Shown here: positions 8,526 to 18,230 of the stretch, one piece after another
How positions within the stretch are numbered: the first letter of the stretch is position 1
Layout of the letters: every line of letters begins with the position of its first letter
Source of the DNA: Fidelibacterota bacterium
GTDB taxonomy: Bacteria > Fidelibacterota > Marinisomatia > Marinisomatales > TCS55
NCBI GenBank assembly: GCA_012964665.1
Contig: DTTO01000022.1
Location: 1-37,415 of the forward strand
Length of the DNA: 37,415 bases
Direction of reading: 5' to 3'
Translations under genes and position numbers: made by a program
Notes under the pieces: generated by a model
What the model was told of the DNA's origin: nothing
Seen by the model: the letters and a program-made list of their open reading frames with translations, nothing else
The model's database searches: none

Positions 8526-9405
8526 TTCTTATGGTTGTCAGAATATGGTGGATCCCATCCGCCGCGTTTTAGTTAAACATCCCAAAGATGCCTACCAAAA
8601 CCAAATCAAATTAAACAAGCAGTCATCCCAACTAAATTATTTAGGTGTTCCCAATTTTGACAAAGCACTGGCGGATTATGAAACCCTTGTAGGCTTATTG
8701 GAATCTTCCGGCGCAGAAGTTCATTATTTACCCGGGAATGATTCTACTACACTGGATTCTATTTATACACATGATCCCTGTATTGTTTCTAATGGCGGGG
8801 TAATTCTTTGCAACATGGGGAAAAGAGATCGTTTATCTGAACCATCAGCCTCGGAAACTTATTTTCAATCAATTGATATACCAATTCTTGGGCGGATTGA
8901 AGCACCAGGGACACTTGAGGGCGGTGACGTTGTTTGGATCAATGAAAGAATGGTTGCGGTGGGAGAAGGATATCGTTCCAATGCGGAAGGGATACGCCAG
9001 TTTAAAACATTGTTAGGCAACTTAGTTGAAAAAGTTATAACAGTTCCACTCCCTCACTGGACTGGCCCAATGGAATGCTTACACCTTATGAGCAATGTTA
9101 GTCCTATTGATCATGATCTTTACTTGGTTTACTCGCGGCTCCTTCCCGTATTTTTTCGCCAATATTTAATTGATTCAGGGATTGAACTCTTGGAAGTCCC
9201 TGATGAGGAATACAATTCTATGGGATGTAACGTTCTAGCGATTGCACCAAGAAAATGTATTATGATTGCAGGTAACCCTACAATACAACAGCAGTTAGAA
9301 GCAAAAGGTGTAGAAGTGCATATTTATGACGGATCAGAAATTTCCCTGAAAGGCACAGGTGGTCCAACTTGCTTAACCCGACCGTTTTTGAGGTCTGAAT
9401 CATGA
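8518..9405 (+). CDS. Amidinotransferase/dimethylarginine dimethylaminohydrolase (DDAH)-family protein
   Basis: YTHDPCIV, EGGDVVWI, MECLHLMSNV and GTGGPTCLTRP contain the guanidine-modifying Asp/His/Cys catalytic positions. GGAGG five nt upstream of TTG 8518 favours that start; the ORF track uses GTG 8506. Confidence 0.85.
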   Translation: MINSYGCQNMVDPIRRVLVKHPKDAYQNQIKLNKQSSQLNYLGVPNFDKALADYETLVGLLESSGAEVHYLPGNDSTTLDSIYTHDPCIVSNGGVILCNMGKRDRLSEPSASETYFQSIDIPILGRIEAPGTLEGGDVVWINERMVAVGEGYRSNAEGIRQFKTLLGNLVEKVITVPLPHWTGPMECLHLMSNVSPIDHDLYLVYSRLLPVFFRQYLIDSGIELLEVPDEEYNSMGCNVLAIAPRKCIMIAGNPTIQQQLEAKGVEVHIYDGSEISLKGTGGPTCLTRPFLRSES

Positions 9406-10631
9406 GTTACAAAAATCAATTCATGGCTCATACTCAGCTTATCCTTTCACCTTTTTTCGAGCGCACAACTAAATTGAATGAATCTCAGGAGTGGCGTCGG
9501 TGGTCAGGGTATCTTGCAGCAACCAATTACGAGCTTACCCACGAAAATGAATACTTTGCCATCCGCACCAAAGCCGCTTTACTAGATATTACTCCATTAT
9601 ATAAATACATAATATCGGGTTCGGACGCCCAACAATTTCTTGATCGCCTAGTAACACGGAATATTGGTATCTGTAAAGTTGGACAGGTTATGTACACTCC
9701 TTGGTGTGATGAAGATGGGAAACAGATAGATGATGGTACGGTACAAAGATTAGCTAATGATAAATTTCGTATTACCAGTGCCGAGCCGAACTTGGAATGG
9801 ATCGAGCAAAATGCAGCAGGAATGAACTTAACCATCAGCGATGATTCTAAAACTACCGCTGCTTTAGCTTTGCAGGGTCCAAATTCTCGTGCTATTCTCA
9901 ATTCCATTGCTAGCGATTCTTTGGACAGTCTCAAATTTTTCTGGATGATGAATACCCAGTTTCATGATATTTCTGTTACTATTTCCCGTACCGGATACAC
10001 CGGTGACTTGGGTTATGAAATATGGATGGACCCGAAGGATGCACTATCCGTTTGGGACTTATTGATGGATAAGGGTAAATCTTATGGTATAACACCCACC
10101 GGTCTCCAGGCATTGGATATGGCCCGCATCGAAGCAGGACTTATTTTGCTCGATGTGGATTATATATCTGCACGGCATGCTATTATCGAACCCCGAAAAT
10201 CTTCACCCTACGAGCTTGGGTTAGGATGGGCTGTAAAAATGAAGAAAAAAGATTTTATCGGTAAAAAAGCTTTAAAAGCGGAATTGTTACGTGGACCTAA
10301 ATGGAATTTAGTTGGGATTGAAATTGAATGGGAAGGACTGGAAAATCTCTATCGTGATGCTGGCCTGGCACCTGGTCTTCCTAGTACCGCATGGCGAACC
10401 AGTACCCCCTTATACCATGGTGATGAACAGGTGGGTTATGCTACCAGTGGATGTTGGTCTCCCATCTTAAAACGTTACATTGCTCTAGCTCATGTGAAAT
10501 CGGAATTTTCTCAATTGGGATCAAAATTAAAATTTGAGCTCAAGGTAGAACATTTTCGAAAACTTACCCCTGCCAAAGTAGTCAATACTCCCTTTTTTGA
10601 TCCAGAAAGGAAACGGTCATGCCCACAATAA
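9402..10631 (+). CDS. GcvT-like aminomethyltransferase / folate-dependent demethylase family protein
   Basis: AALLDITPLYKYIISGSDAQQFLDRLVTRNI, ALQGPNSRAIL, SRTGYTGDLGYEIW, GLQALDMARIEAG; ATGA overlap with the upstream gene. Confidence 0.88.
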   Translation: MSYKNQFMAHTQLILSPFFERTTKLNESQEWRRWSGYLAATNYELTHENEYFAIRTKAALLDITPLYKYIISGSDAQQFLDRLVTRNIGICKVGQVMYTPWCDEDGKQIDDGTVQRLANDKFRITSAEPNLEWIEQNAAGMNLTISDDSKTTAALALQGPNSRAILNSIASDSLDSLKFFWMMNTQFHDISVTISRTGYTGDLGYEIWMDPKDALSVWDLLMDKGKSYGITPTGLQALDMARIEAGLILLDVDYISARHAIIEPRKSSPYELGLGWAVKMKKKDFIGKKALKAELLRGPKWNLVGIEIEWEGLENLYRDAGLAPGLPSTAWRTSTPLYHGDEQVGYATSGCWSPILKRYIALAHVKSEFSQLGSKLKFELKVEHFRKLTPAKVVNTPFFDPERKRSCPQ

Positions 10632-12199
10632 AAAAATATGATGCCATCGTTATTGGTGGTGGTCATAACGGTCTGACCGCGGCTGCTTATTTAGCCCGCG
10701 CTGGGAAGGAAGTGCTCGTATTGGAAAGACGGTACGTACTTGGTGGAGCAGCGGTTACAGAAGAAGTTTTTCCCGGCTTCAAATTTTCTGTCTGTTCCTA
10801 TGTGGTGAGTTTATTAAAAGCCAACATAATCCGGGAATTGATGCTGCCTAAGTTTGGCCTAGAACTCCTTCCATTGGAAAGCACATTTACACCATTAGAA
10901 AATGATTATCTAATTCGTACGGCTGATCCAGATGAAACCTATCGTGAGATGTACCGTCACTCACCACGGGATGCTGAAACTTACACGCGGTTCGGGCCAT
11001 TGATGGGCCAGATCGGAATGGCTGTCCGTCCTATACTCGAAACGATTCCTCCCAATGCTATTCGTCCCAGTTTTCCTGATCTCAGTGCCATGAAAAAACT
11101 GCTGAACCATTTTAAGACCTTATCCGATGAACAATTCGAATATCTTACCAAACTAATGACAATGAGTTCGGCGGACTTTCTAGATGAATGGTTCGAATTT
11201 GAACCTCTAAAGGCAACTATGGCTGCCAGTGGGATCATCGGCACCTTTATGGGACCTCGCTCACCTGGTTCAGCCTATGTAATGCTACACCACTATATGG
11301 GTGATATTGATGGTTCATTTCGAGCCTGGGGATTCCAGCGTGGTGGTACAGGGGCCGTTAGCATGGCCATCGCACGCTCAGCTGAACATTTTGGCGCTAA
11401 AATAATGACCGAAGCACCAGTGGAAAAAGTGATTGTCAAAAATGGACGGGCTGTAGGTGTTGCCCTTGAAAACGGGGATGAATACAAAGCGGATAAAGTT
11501 ATTTCTGGTTTAGACCCAAAACTTTCTTTTTTGAAAATGGTTGATGAAACCGATCTTCCCAATGATTTTGTAACAGATATCAAAAATTTCCGTATTCGCG
11601 GTTCATCCGGTAAAGTAAACCTAGCCCTGGATGTACTTCCTGAATTCACCTGTTTGCCCGGTAATGGACCTCATCTTCGCGGTGCCATTTCCATTAGTCC
11701 AGATTTTGATTATATTGAAAAAGCTTACGACGATGCCAAGTATGGAAATTTTTCTGAAGCACCTTATATTGATATTATTATACCATCAGTCCTTGACCCA
11801 GAAATGGCACCACCTGGGAAACATGTTATGTCCTGCTTTGTACAATATGCACCCTACAACATTAAGGGAGGATGGAATGATCAAAAGCGGGAAGACTTTG
11901 GCGACGCTGTGATCAATGCTCTTGCCCGTTATGCACCCAATATTAAAGAAATTATTCTTCATCGGCAGGTGCTCACGCCGGCTGATATTGAATCTACATT
12001 TGGTATGACGGAAGGAAATATTTTCCATGGTGAGCTTACCTTGCAACAATTGTTTGCTCTACGACCTGCAGTAAAATGGGCTAATTATAAAACTCCTATC
12101 ACCAATTATTATCAATGTGGTTCAGGTACGCACCCTGGCGGAGGAATCACAGGATCTCCTGGAGAAATGGCAGCAAAAAAGATCCTAAAGGACTGGTAA
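10619..12199 (+). CDS. Phytoene-desaturase-like FAD/NAD(P)-dependent oxidoreductase, copy 1
   Basis: DAIVIGGGHNGLTAAAYLARAGKEVLVLERR Rossmann motif; C-terminal YQCGSGTHPGGGITGSPGEMAAKKIL. Confidence 0.9.
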   Translation: MPTIKKYDAIVIGGGHNGLTAAAYLARAGKEVLVLERRYVLGGAAVTEEVFPGFKFSVCSYVVSLLKANIIRELMLPKFGLELLPLESTFTPLENDYLIRTADPDETYREMYRHSPRDAETYTRFGPLMGQIGMAVRPILETIPPNAIRPSFPDLSAMKKLLNHFKTLSDEQFEYLTKLMTMSSADFLDEWFEFEPLKATMAASGIIGTFMGPRSPGSAYVMLHHYMGDIDGSFRAWGFQRGGTGAVSMAIARSAEHFGAKIMTEAPVEKVIVKNGRAVGVALENGDEYKADKVISGLDPKLSFLKMVDETDLPNDFVTDIKNFRIRGSSGKVNLALDVLPEFTCLPGNGPHLRGAISISPDFDYIEKAYDDAKYGNFSEAPYIDIIIPSVLDPEMAPPGKHVMSCFVQYAPYNIKGGWNDQKREDFGDAVINALARYAPNIKEIILHRQVLTPADIESTFGMTEGNIFHGELTLQQLFALRPAVKWANYKTPITNYYQCGSGTHPGGGITGSPGEMAAKKILKDW

Positions 12200-13764
12200 T
12201 GGTACACTATGATATAATAGTTGTTGGCGGCGGGTTGAACAGTTTGGTCACTGCATCCATTCTTGGAAAGTCGGGGAAAAAAGTATTGGTCCTTGAAGCT
12301 AAAGACCAAGTGGGCGGTATGGCTGTTACAGCTGAATTTGCACCTAAATATAAATGCAACATGTTAAACGATACGGTAAAGTGGATTGATCCCAGAGTTA
12401 TGAAACAATTGGATCTGGTATCCCAAGGTTTGGAATTGGTTTCTCCAGATGTAGTACGGATCGCCTTGGACCAAAGCGGCCAGCATATTTTATTTCATCA
12501 GGATCCAAATCAAACTGCTAAATCCATCGCAAATCATTCCGATAAGGATGCCAAAGCCTGGCAGGCATTCGCAACTTATATTGATAATCTATCTCAGTTT
12601 TTAGAAAAACTGTATGAATTAACACCACCAAAACTTCCGGATTTAGGATTGAAGGAAGTTTTATCTTTACGATCTATGTTAAAGCCCATAAAAAAGCATG
12701 GCACCCGTGGTCTGGTTGATTTTATGCGCGTGGTACCAATGATGATGCCGGAACTCATGGATGAGTGGTTCGAATCCGAATTACTTCGGGGCGCTGTTTC
12801 TACTGCTGGCATAAACCACATTACCTTAGGGCCATTTTCTGCGGCTACAGGCTATAACTTGCTCCACCAACATGTACACGCCAATGGCGTTTTTCATCAT
12901 GCACAGTTCGTAAAAGGTGGTACAGAAAACCTAGCCAATGCCCTGTTAAGATCCGCTGTAGCTAATGGTGTTGAAGTCCGAAGGAATGCAGTTGTCCATT
13001 CTATCAACGTAGCAAATGCGGTGTGCAGTGGTATCACATTAAACGATGAAGGAATCATTGAAGCAAAACAGGTTATTTCTGGTTTGGATCCACATAATAC
13101 ATTTATAAACCTGGTTGGTCCATCAGAACTAAATCCTACTTTTTATACCCAACTCCGAAATATCAAATACCGCGGCAGCGTGGCCCGGATTCACTTTGCA
13201 TTAAATGGCCTTCCGGAGATTAAAGGCGTGAAAGAAGACCAAATGAATACTGTTTTTTCCATTAGTCCTTCCATCGAATATTTGGAACGAGCCGCTGATG
13301 ATGCCAAGTATGGTCGCATTGCTGAAAAGCCTTACATTGAATTTACTTTCCCTTCGGTGAGTAACTCGGATTTTGCACCTAAGAGAAAACATGTCCTATC
13401 CGCCACATTGCAATATGCGCCTTACCACCTGCGTGGCCAACATTGGTCTGACGATCTGAAAGAACAACTAAGAAATAACGTGATTAAGACTCTAGAAAAT
13501 TATATCCCTAAAATTTCATCTATGATCGAATATACTAGTGTTCTTTCGCCCAAGGATCTGGAAGATAAATTTGGTTTAACTGAAGGAAACCTTAACCATG
13601 GTGAAATGACATTGGATCAATTCTTTTTTATGCGTCCAACGATAAGCTCAGCACAATATAAATCACCTATTGAAAATCTTTATCTTTGTGGTCCAGGGAC
13701 TCATCCAGGTGGTGGATTACATGGTGCTAATGGCTACAATGCAGCCTATCAGATCATTAAATAG
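12199..13764 (+). CDS. Phytoene-desaturase-like FAD/NAD(P)-dependent oxidoreductase, copy 2
   Basis: DIIVVGGGLNSLVTASILGKSGKKVLVLEAK and C-terminal LCGPGTHPGGGLHGANGYNAAYQI. ATG at 12199 overlaps the upstream stop (TAATG); the ORF-track start at 12115 lies within the preceding gene. Confidence 0.88.
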   Translation: MVHYDIIVVGGGLNSLVTASILGKSGKKVLVLEAKDQVGGMAVTAEFAPKYKCNMLNDTVKWIDPRVMKQLDLVSQGLELVSPDVVRIALDQSGQHILFHQDPNQTAKSIANHSDKDAKAWQAFATYIDNLSQFLEKLYELTPPKLPDLGLKEVLSLRSMLKPIKKHGTRGLVDFMRVVPMMMPELMDEWFESELLRGAVSTAGINHITLGPFSAATGYNLLHQHVHANGVFHHAQFVKGGTENLANALLRSAVANGVEVRRNAVVHSINVANAVCSGITLNDEGIIEAKQVISGLDPHNTFINLVGPSELNPTFYTQLRNIKYRGSVARIHFALNGLPEIKGVKEDQMNTVFSISPSIEYLERAADDAKYGRIAEKPYIEFTFPSVSNSDFAPKRKHVLSATLQYAPYHLRGQHWSDDLKEQLRNNVIKTLENYIPKISSMIEYTSVLSPKDLEDKFGLTEGNLNHGEMTLDQFFFMRPTISSAQYKSPIENLYLCGPGTHPGGGLHGANGYNAAYQIIK

Positions 13765-13839
13765 TATTATTAATAAAGACCGATACTCCTTTTACTAGTT
13801 CTTTTCCCTTATTCTATTGGAAAAAGTATTCAGTCTGGA

Positions 13840-14748
13840 TTAGTTGAAAAACTGAGATAGTTTTTTAATATAGTCTGGTGTTGTACCACAGCAGCCTCCA
13901 ATAACTGTCGCACCAAGATCATGCCAGTGTTTGCATTCTTGCAAATGTTGATCAGCACTATATTCATCGGTGAACTGCCATTCGGGAGGATTAAATTTTC
14001 CTACATGGGCATAGACGCCTAAAGCTTTGTCCCATAATGGTGCTAGTTGCTCCAAACCTGCGGTAACATGATCGGGCGGAGCACAGTTTAATAACAATAC
14101 GTCCGGTTCATTGCGGGACATAGCATCTACAACCTCTGCCATGGACTGGCCTCCCAGGAGGCGGCCATCCTGATAGGGAACAAAGGCGACCCAAGCTGGC
14201 TTGCCTACTTCTTTTGCAGCCTTGATTGCCACCTCCGCTTCCGGGGTTGAATTGAATGTTTCAAACAAGAAAATATCCGCGCCGGCTTCAGCATAGTCTG
14301 TCAATTCCTCTAAATATTCGTCATATATTTCTTCGACATCCGGACTGCGATCCGGCCGAAAACACCACTCCAAAGTAGTAATGGAAGCAGCAATCAGAAT
14401 ATTATTATGATCAATTGAGCTGCGCGCGTTATCTGCCAAGGCAACTGATTCCCGAATTAATTCGCCAGCCCGATTCAATAGCCCCCTAGCACCAATTGCT
14501 TCCAGGTGTTCATTATTAGCGAAATGATTTCGAAAGCTACGTTTACTGAGTTGGAAGGTGTTGGTAGTAATCACGTCTGCACCAGCACTTATATAATCTT
14601 GATGAATCTCTAAATTTAATTCCGGTTCACTCTTTAATTGATGACTAGCCCAAGTATATCCACGACGTAAAATTTCTGTTCCAATACCGCCATCAAGAAT
14701 CGTTACCTGCTTAGAATCCATCTTGTTTTTTAATTCTTTATAGCTCAT
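13840..14748 (-). CDS. Homocysteine S-methyltransferase family protein, Zn-binding Cys intact
   Basis: ILDGGIGTEILRRG, VLLLNCAPPDH and GATVIGGCCGTTPDYI: canonical NC and GGCCGT zinc-ligand motifs. Confidence 0.92.
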   Translation of the reverse strand: MSYKELKNKMDSKQVTILDGGIGTEILRRGYTWASHQLKSEPELNLEIHQDYISAGADVITTNTFQLSKRSFRNHFANNEHLEAIGARGLLNRAGELIRESVALADNARSSIDHNNILIAASITTLEWCFRPDRSPDVEEIYDEYLEELTDYAEAGADIFLFETFNSTPEAEVAIKAAKEVGKPAWVAFVPYQDGRLLGGQSMAEVVDAMSRNEPDVLLLNCAPPDHVTAGLEQLAPLWDKALGVYAHVGKFNPPEWQFTDEYSADQHLQECKHWHDLGATVIGGCCGTTPDYIKKLSQFFN

Positions 14749-14752
14749 GATT

Positions 14753-15682
14753 TTAACCTATTATTTCCCGCACAGCACGGATATGTTCAGGTGTGGTGCC
14801 ACTGGAACCACCTACGATGTGTACACCCTGATCCAACCAGTTATTAACCTGCTGAGCATATTTTTCCGGCGATATTTCATTTGTGTCTTCAAAGCGCGGA
14901 TAAAAGTCAGGCTTCCAACTTGGTGGACTGTATCTGCCTATAATTGCCTTGGCACCACAGGGTGATCCATTAATAATATTGGGAAGGCTTCTTGTTATCA
15001 TGGGTATGCTTCCAGCGGAAACTAATACAGCTTCAGCACCTTTTTCGCGGGCAAGATCGGCTGCATCTTTTAGTGATTCACCATTTAATAAATTTCCATC
15101 TACTCCGGGAACAAAACTCATCCACACAGGTAAATCAAACCCTATGGCCGCTTGAAGGGCCATCTGTGCTTCTCTGGTGTTATTCATACCTTCAAAAAAG
15201 ATAAGATCAACACCACAGTCTGACAGGATTTTTACGCATTCTTTATGGTGAGTTAGGCAATCGTTTTCAGGCGGTGACAAATCAGGGCGGAATAAATGCA
15301 TGACAGGTGAAATGGAACCGGCAAGTGGAACAGTTTGTGCCTTACCAGTATGCGTTAATGCTTCTTTTGCCAAAGACACTGCGGTACTGCATAATTCCAT
15401 CGCTCTTGTAGGCAGGCCGGGAGCGCCGATTAAATCCATATGATCTGCATCCCGGAAGAAATTGATAAAGTTACGCTTGGTCAAATTGAAAGTGTGCGTG
15501 GTGAGAACATCAACTCCAGCCTCCAAATAGTCAATATGTATATCACGAATAACATCTGGTGCATCTTTGATCCCATGCTGACGCCAGCGGATACCACGGC
15601 GAAGTACTTCCGTTCCAACCCCACCATCCAATAAAACAGGTTTTTTGGTTGAAAAATTTTCTTTAATTATATTGTAAGTCAT
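14753..15682 (-). CDS. Homocysteine S-methyltransferase-like paralog lacking the Zn-binding Cys residues
   Basis: VLLDGGVGTEVLRRG and the fold-level match to the neighbour are retained, but NC is replaced by SA (AVLVSAGS) and GGCCGT by GGSSGT. Confidence 0.88.
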   Translation of the reverse strand: MTYNIIKENFSTKKPVLLDGGVGTEVLRRGIRWRQHGIKDAPDVIRDIHIDYLEAGVDVLTTHTFNLTKRNFINFFRDADHMDLIGAPGLPTRAMELCSTAVSLAKEALTHTGKAQTVPLAGSISPVMHLFRPDLSPPENDCLTHHKECVKILSDCGVDLIFFEGMNNTREAQMALQAAIGFDLPVWMSFVPGVDGNLLNGESLKDAADLAREKGAEAVLVSAGSIPMITRSLPNIINGSPCGAKAIIGRYSPPSWKPDFYPRFEDTNEISPEKYAQQVNNWLDQGVHIVGGSSGTTPEHIRAVREIIG

Positions 15683-15824
15683 ATGCAGTAAATAAGCAGC
15701 GAATTTAAGTGCTTAACCCATAAAAAAAAACTTCAGATAGAAAAGTTTTCCGGTGGCCTTTGATAAATATTATAGAAATTGTTAATCTCAGAATTTGAAA
15801 TAGTTTGTTCACCTGCTAAAAAAA

Positions 15825-18230
15825 TTACATACTTAATACATGGGAATGAACCAGCTGTGCTTCGTTGTTAGCGTGAGGGAATCTCAGTCTGGTAATTTGA
15901 CTGATCGACCGAGCTTGCTCATCCGGTTTATATTTTAAATATTTTTCGCTGTGATATTTTGCTTGACCTAAATCCACCAATTTGCGGTTTAATAACATCA
16001 GGTTATAATGGGCCTCTGCATCTTCAGGATCAATTCTCAACACATCACTATAAACTAATTTCGCCTTTTCCCAGTTTTCTGCAAAAAAATGGGTTTGTCC
16101 AAAGTGCCTCAGCATGACTCTGTCATTGGGATTTGTCAATCGGACTTCTGCAAACAATGTAAGTGCTTGCTTGTAATCTCCTTTTGTTTTGGCAATTAAA
16201 GCTTGAAAATATTTAGCTTTGGGAAATCCTGGTTTTAATTCGAGAGCGGTATTTAATTGGTACTCAGCATCTTCGAATTCCCCCGTTTTAATTAATACTC
16301 TGGCTAAGTTAACAAATCCGTCGGCATATCCCGGCATTAACCTAGTAACCTGTACAAATGCGAGTCGCGCCCCTGCGAGATTATTTTGTCTAAGAAGGGC
16401 AATCCCGTAGTCATTAAATCTGAGCCCGGAATTCTCTGCAAATTTGGTCTGCCCAATTGCAGAAATAGTCAGATGATCTTCAGCCATTTTAACGATAGGT
16501 AACTCTATAGGATTTTCCAATGAATGTATTGTAATACTGCGGTTGAATTTGCGATAATTCACTTTTGCTATAAGCTTTATTTGGCTATTAAAATCCTCGG
16601 GTACTGTCCAAACAAAGTGGATCACATCAGCAGAACCTGGTGGAATCGAATTATTATACAGGGTTGTCCTCCATTCATGCGGGTTGCGCTTCTGGATGAA
16701 CTTTCCTTCACCATCCAGAAGTATGCCCCGGAAAAAATGCGCTGCTGGGTCGACCGATTTGTCGGACTGAATTGCACCACTACTAAAAAAAGTGTCTCCA
16801 TTTTCATTGGTACCAATGATTTCCAGCCAGGGCTCATTTGAATCAATCGTGCCGCCGGGAAATGTGTGTCCAATCTTTTTCGTTCTTACTATAACTTCAA
16901 AACGAACTTGCTGACCCGGTTTAACTTGCAGTTGATCTTCAAGAGGAGCAATTAATTTGGAATCAATTATTGCACCAAAAATATCAATGTTAATGCGGTC
17001 ATCTTGTAAAAATTGACTTGTACGATTTAACCATTCATCATTCTTTGATTCAATTAGTGACGGCAAGGCTGTATTGGCTGCGGGGAAAAAATGGCCAAAT
17101 ACTTTTTGATAATCATTCCCGCGGTCACTTGATTTTTCCCGGGCCATATGGCAGCTCTGGCAAGTAAGAGATTTCGGTGGATTATAAAATGAAGCCACGG
17201 CATTGTAACTTACGCCGCTAGCTTGCCAAGCATCGTATTCATCCTGACCCCGCAACCATTTATAATGATTAATCGGTACATCAAGACTCACTTTGTGACA
17301 AGTGGCACAAAACGTTTCTGATTTATGCAGTGGTTGAAGCATCGCCTTACGATGGGCTTCTGGTTTCAAACGAATCAACATGCGGTTCACCGCCGCTAAC
17401 ATGCCTTTCGAATGAGAAAAAGGATATTCAATCGGTGTATTTAAAACATAGTTTGCATTGCCAGTAATATCAGGAATATCAATTATCCCATGGCATATTT
17501 CACATGTTATACCTGAATTAGCTTCCGGTAGATTAACATCAGGTGTACCAACCATTAACCCAGAATACAGCATTACAGGGTCATGGCAGCTGCCACACCA
17601 TCGAACGGTGGTAGTATCACTAGTGGAAAGCAAATAGTCCACCGATGCTTTGTAAAAAGGATTATTAAAAGAAGAAAAGCGGTGAGCAGACTGTGACCAT
17701 TGCTGATAAATATCAGGATGACATCCGGAAGTCCCACAACGGGCCGAACGATTAATTTTTGCGGCTGTAATATAATTTCCAGATTGCGTTGACCCGGGCG
17801 AGGGCAAAAAATCAGCAATTTTATGTTCCTGATCTGTTGTGCTCCAATCCTTTACCCCAGCAATGACCATTATAATCAATAAAGCACCAGTTACAAGGAT
17901 GAACCTAATAAAATCAAAAGAAAGCAATTGGAAAGCAAATATAACAAAGATAAGCGAAGCAATAATATGGAACCCTAAAATAAGTTGACCAAACCCCGTG
18001 ACACCCGTTACCATTAAACCAACACCAGTGACTAGAACAAAAACAAATGTAATTATTACCGGTTGATTTTTATTATCCTGTATACCTGGTTTCCCATAAT
18101 AGACAATTGGAACAAGGATCCCTGCAATAATGTGGATTAATACAAGAATAGGTGCAAAAATTTCGTCCGCCTGAAAAAACTGTAGATATACGGCTGTCGA
18201 AACCTGAATACCAATAAGATACTTGATCAT
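15825..18230 (-). CDS. Membrane-anchored multihaem cytochrome c (c554-like) with C-terminal TPR domain
   Basis: Several N-terminal TM helices; WCGSCH, CEICH, CATCH, CQSCH (CxxCH) plus CGTSGCH (Cx4CH); C-terminal TPR-like repeats. Confidence 0.85.
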   Translation of the reverse strand: MIKYLIGIQVSTAVYLQFFQADEIFAPILVLIHIIAGILVPIVYYGKPGIQDNKNQPVIITFVFVLVTGVGLMVTGVTGFGQLILGFHIIASLIFVIFAFQLLSFDFIRFILVTGALLIIMVIAGVKDWSTTDQEHKIADFLPSPGSTQSGNYITAAKINRSARCGTSGCHPDIYQQWSQSAHRFSSFNNPFYKASVDYLLSTSDTTTVRWCGSCHDPVMLYSGLMVGTPDVNLPEANSGITCEICHGIIDIPDITGNANYVLNTPIEYPFSHSKGMLAAVNRMLIRLKPEAHRKAMLQPLHKSETFCATCHKVSLDVPINHYKWLRGQDEYDAWQASGVSYNAVASFYNPPKSLTCQSCHMAREKSSDRGNDYQKVFGHFFPAANTALPSLIESKNDEWLNRTSQFLQDDRINIDIFGAIIDSKLIAPLEDQLQVKPGQQVRFEVIVRTKKIGHTFPGGTIDSNEPWLEIIGTNENGDTFFSSGAIQSDKSVDPAAHFFRGILLDGEGKFIQKRNPHEWRTTLYNNSIPPGSADVIHFVWTVPEDFNSQIKLIAKVNYRKFNRSITIHSLENPIELPIVKMAEDHLTISAIGQTKFAENSGLRFNDYGIALLRQNNLAGARLAFVQVTRLMPGYADGFVNLARVLIKTGEFEDAEYQLNTALELKPGFPKAKYFQALIAKTKGDYKQALTLFAEVRLTNPNDRVMLRHFGQTHFFAENWEKAKLVYSDVLRIDPEDAEAHYNLMLLNRKLVDLGQAKYHSEKYLKYKPDEQARSISQITRLRFPHANNEAQLVHSHVLSM

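Noticed and set aside
12115-12198. N-terminal extension of the second FAD oxidoreductase
   Set aside because: It overlaps the preceding gene. The ATG at 12199 directly precedes the Rossmann motif and overlaps the upstream stop.
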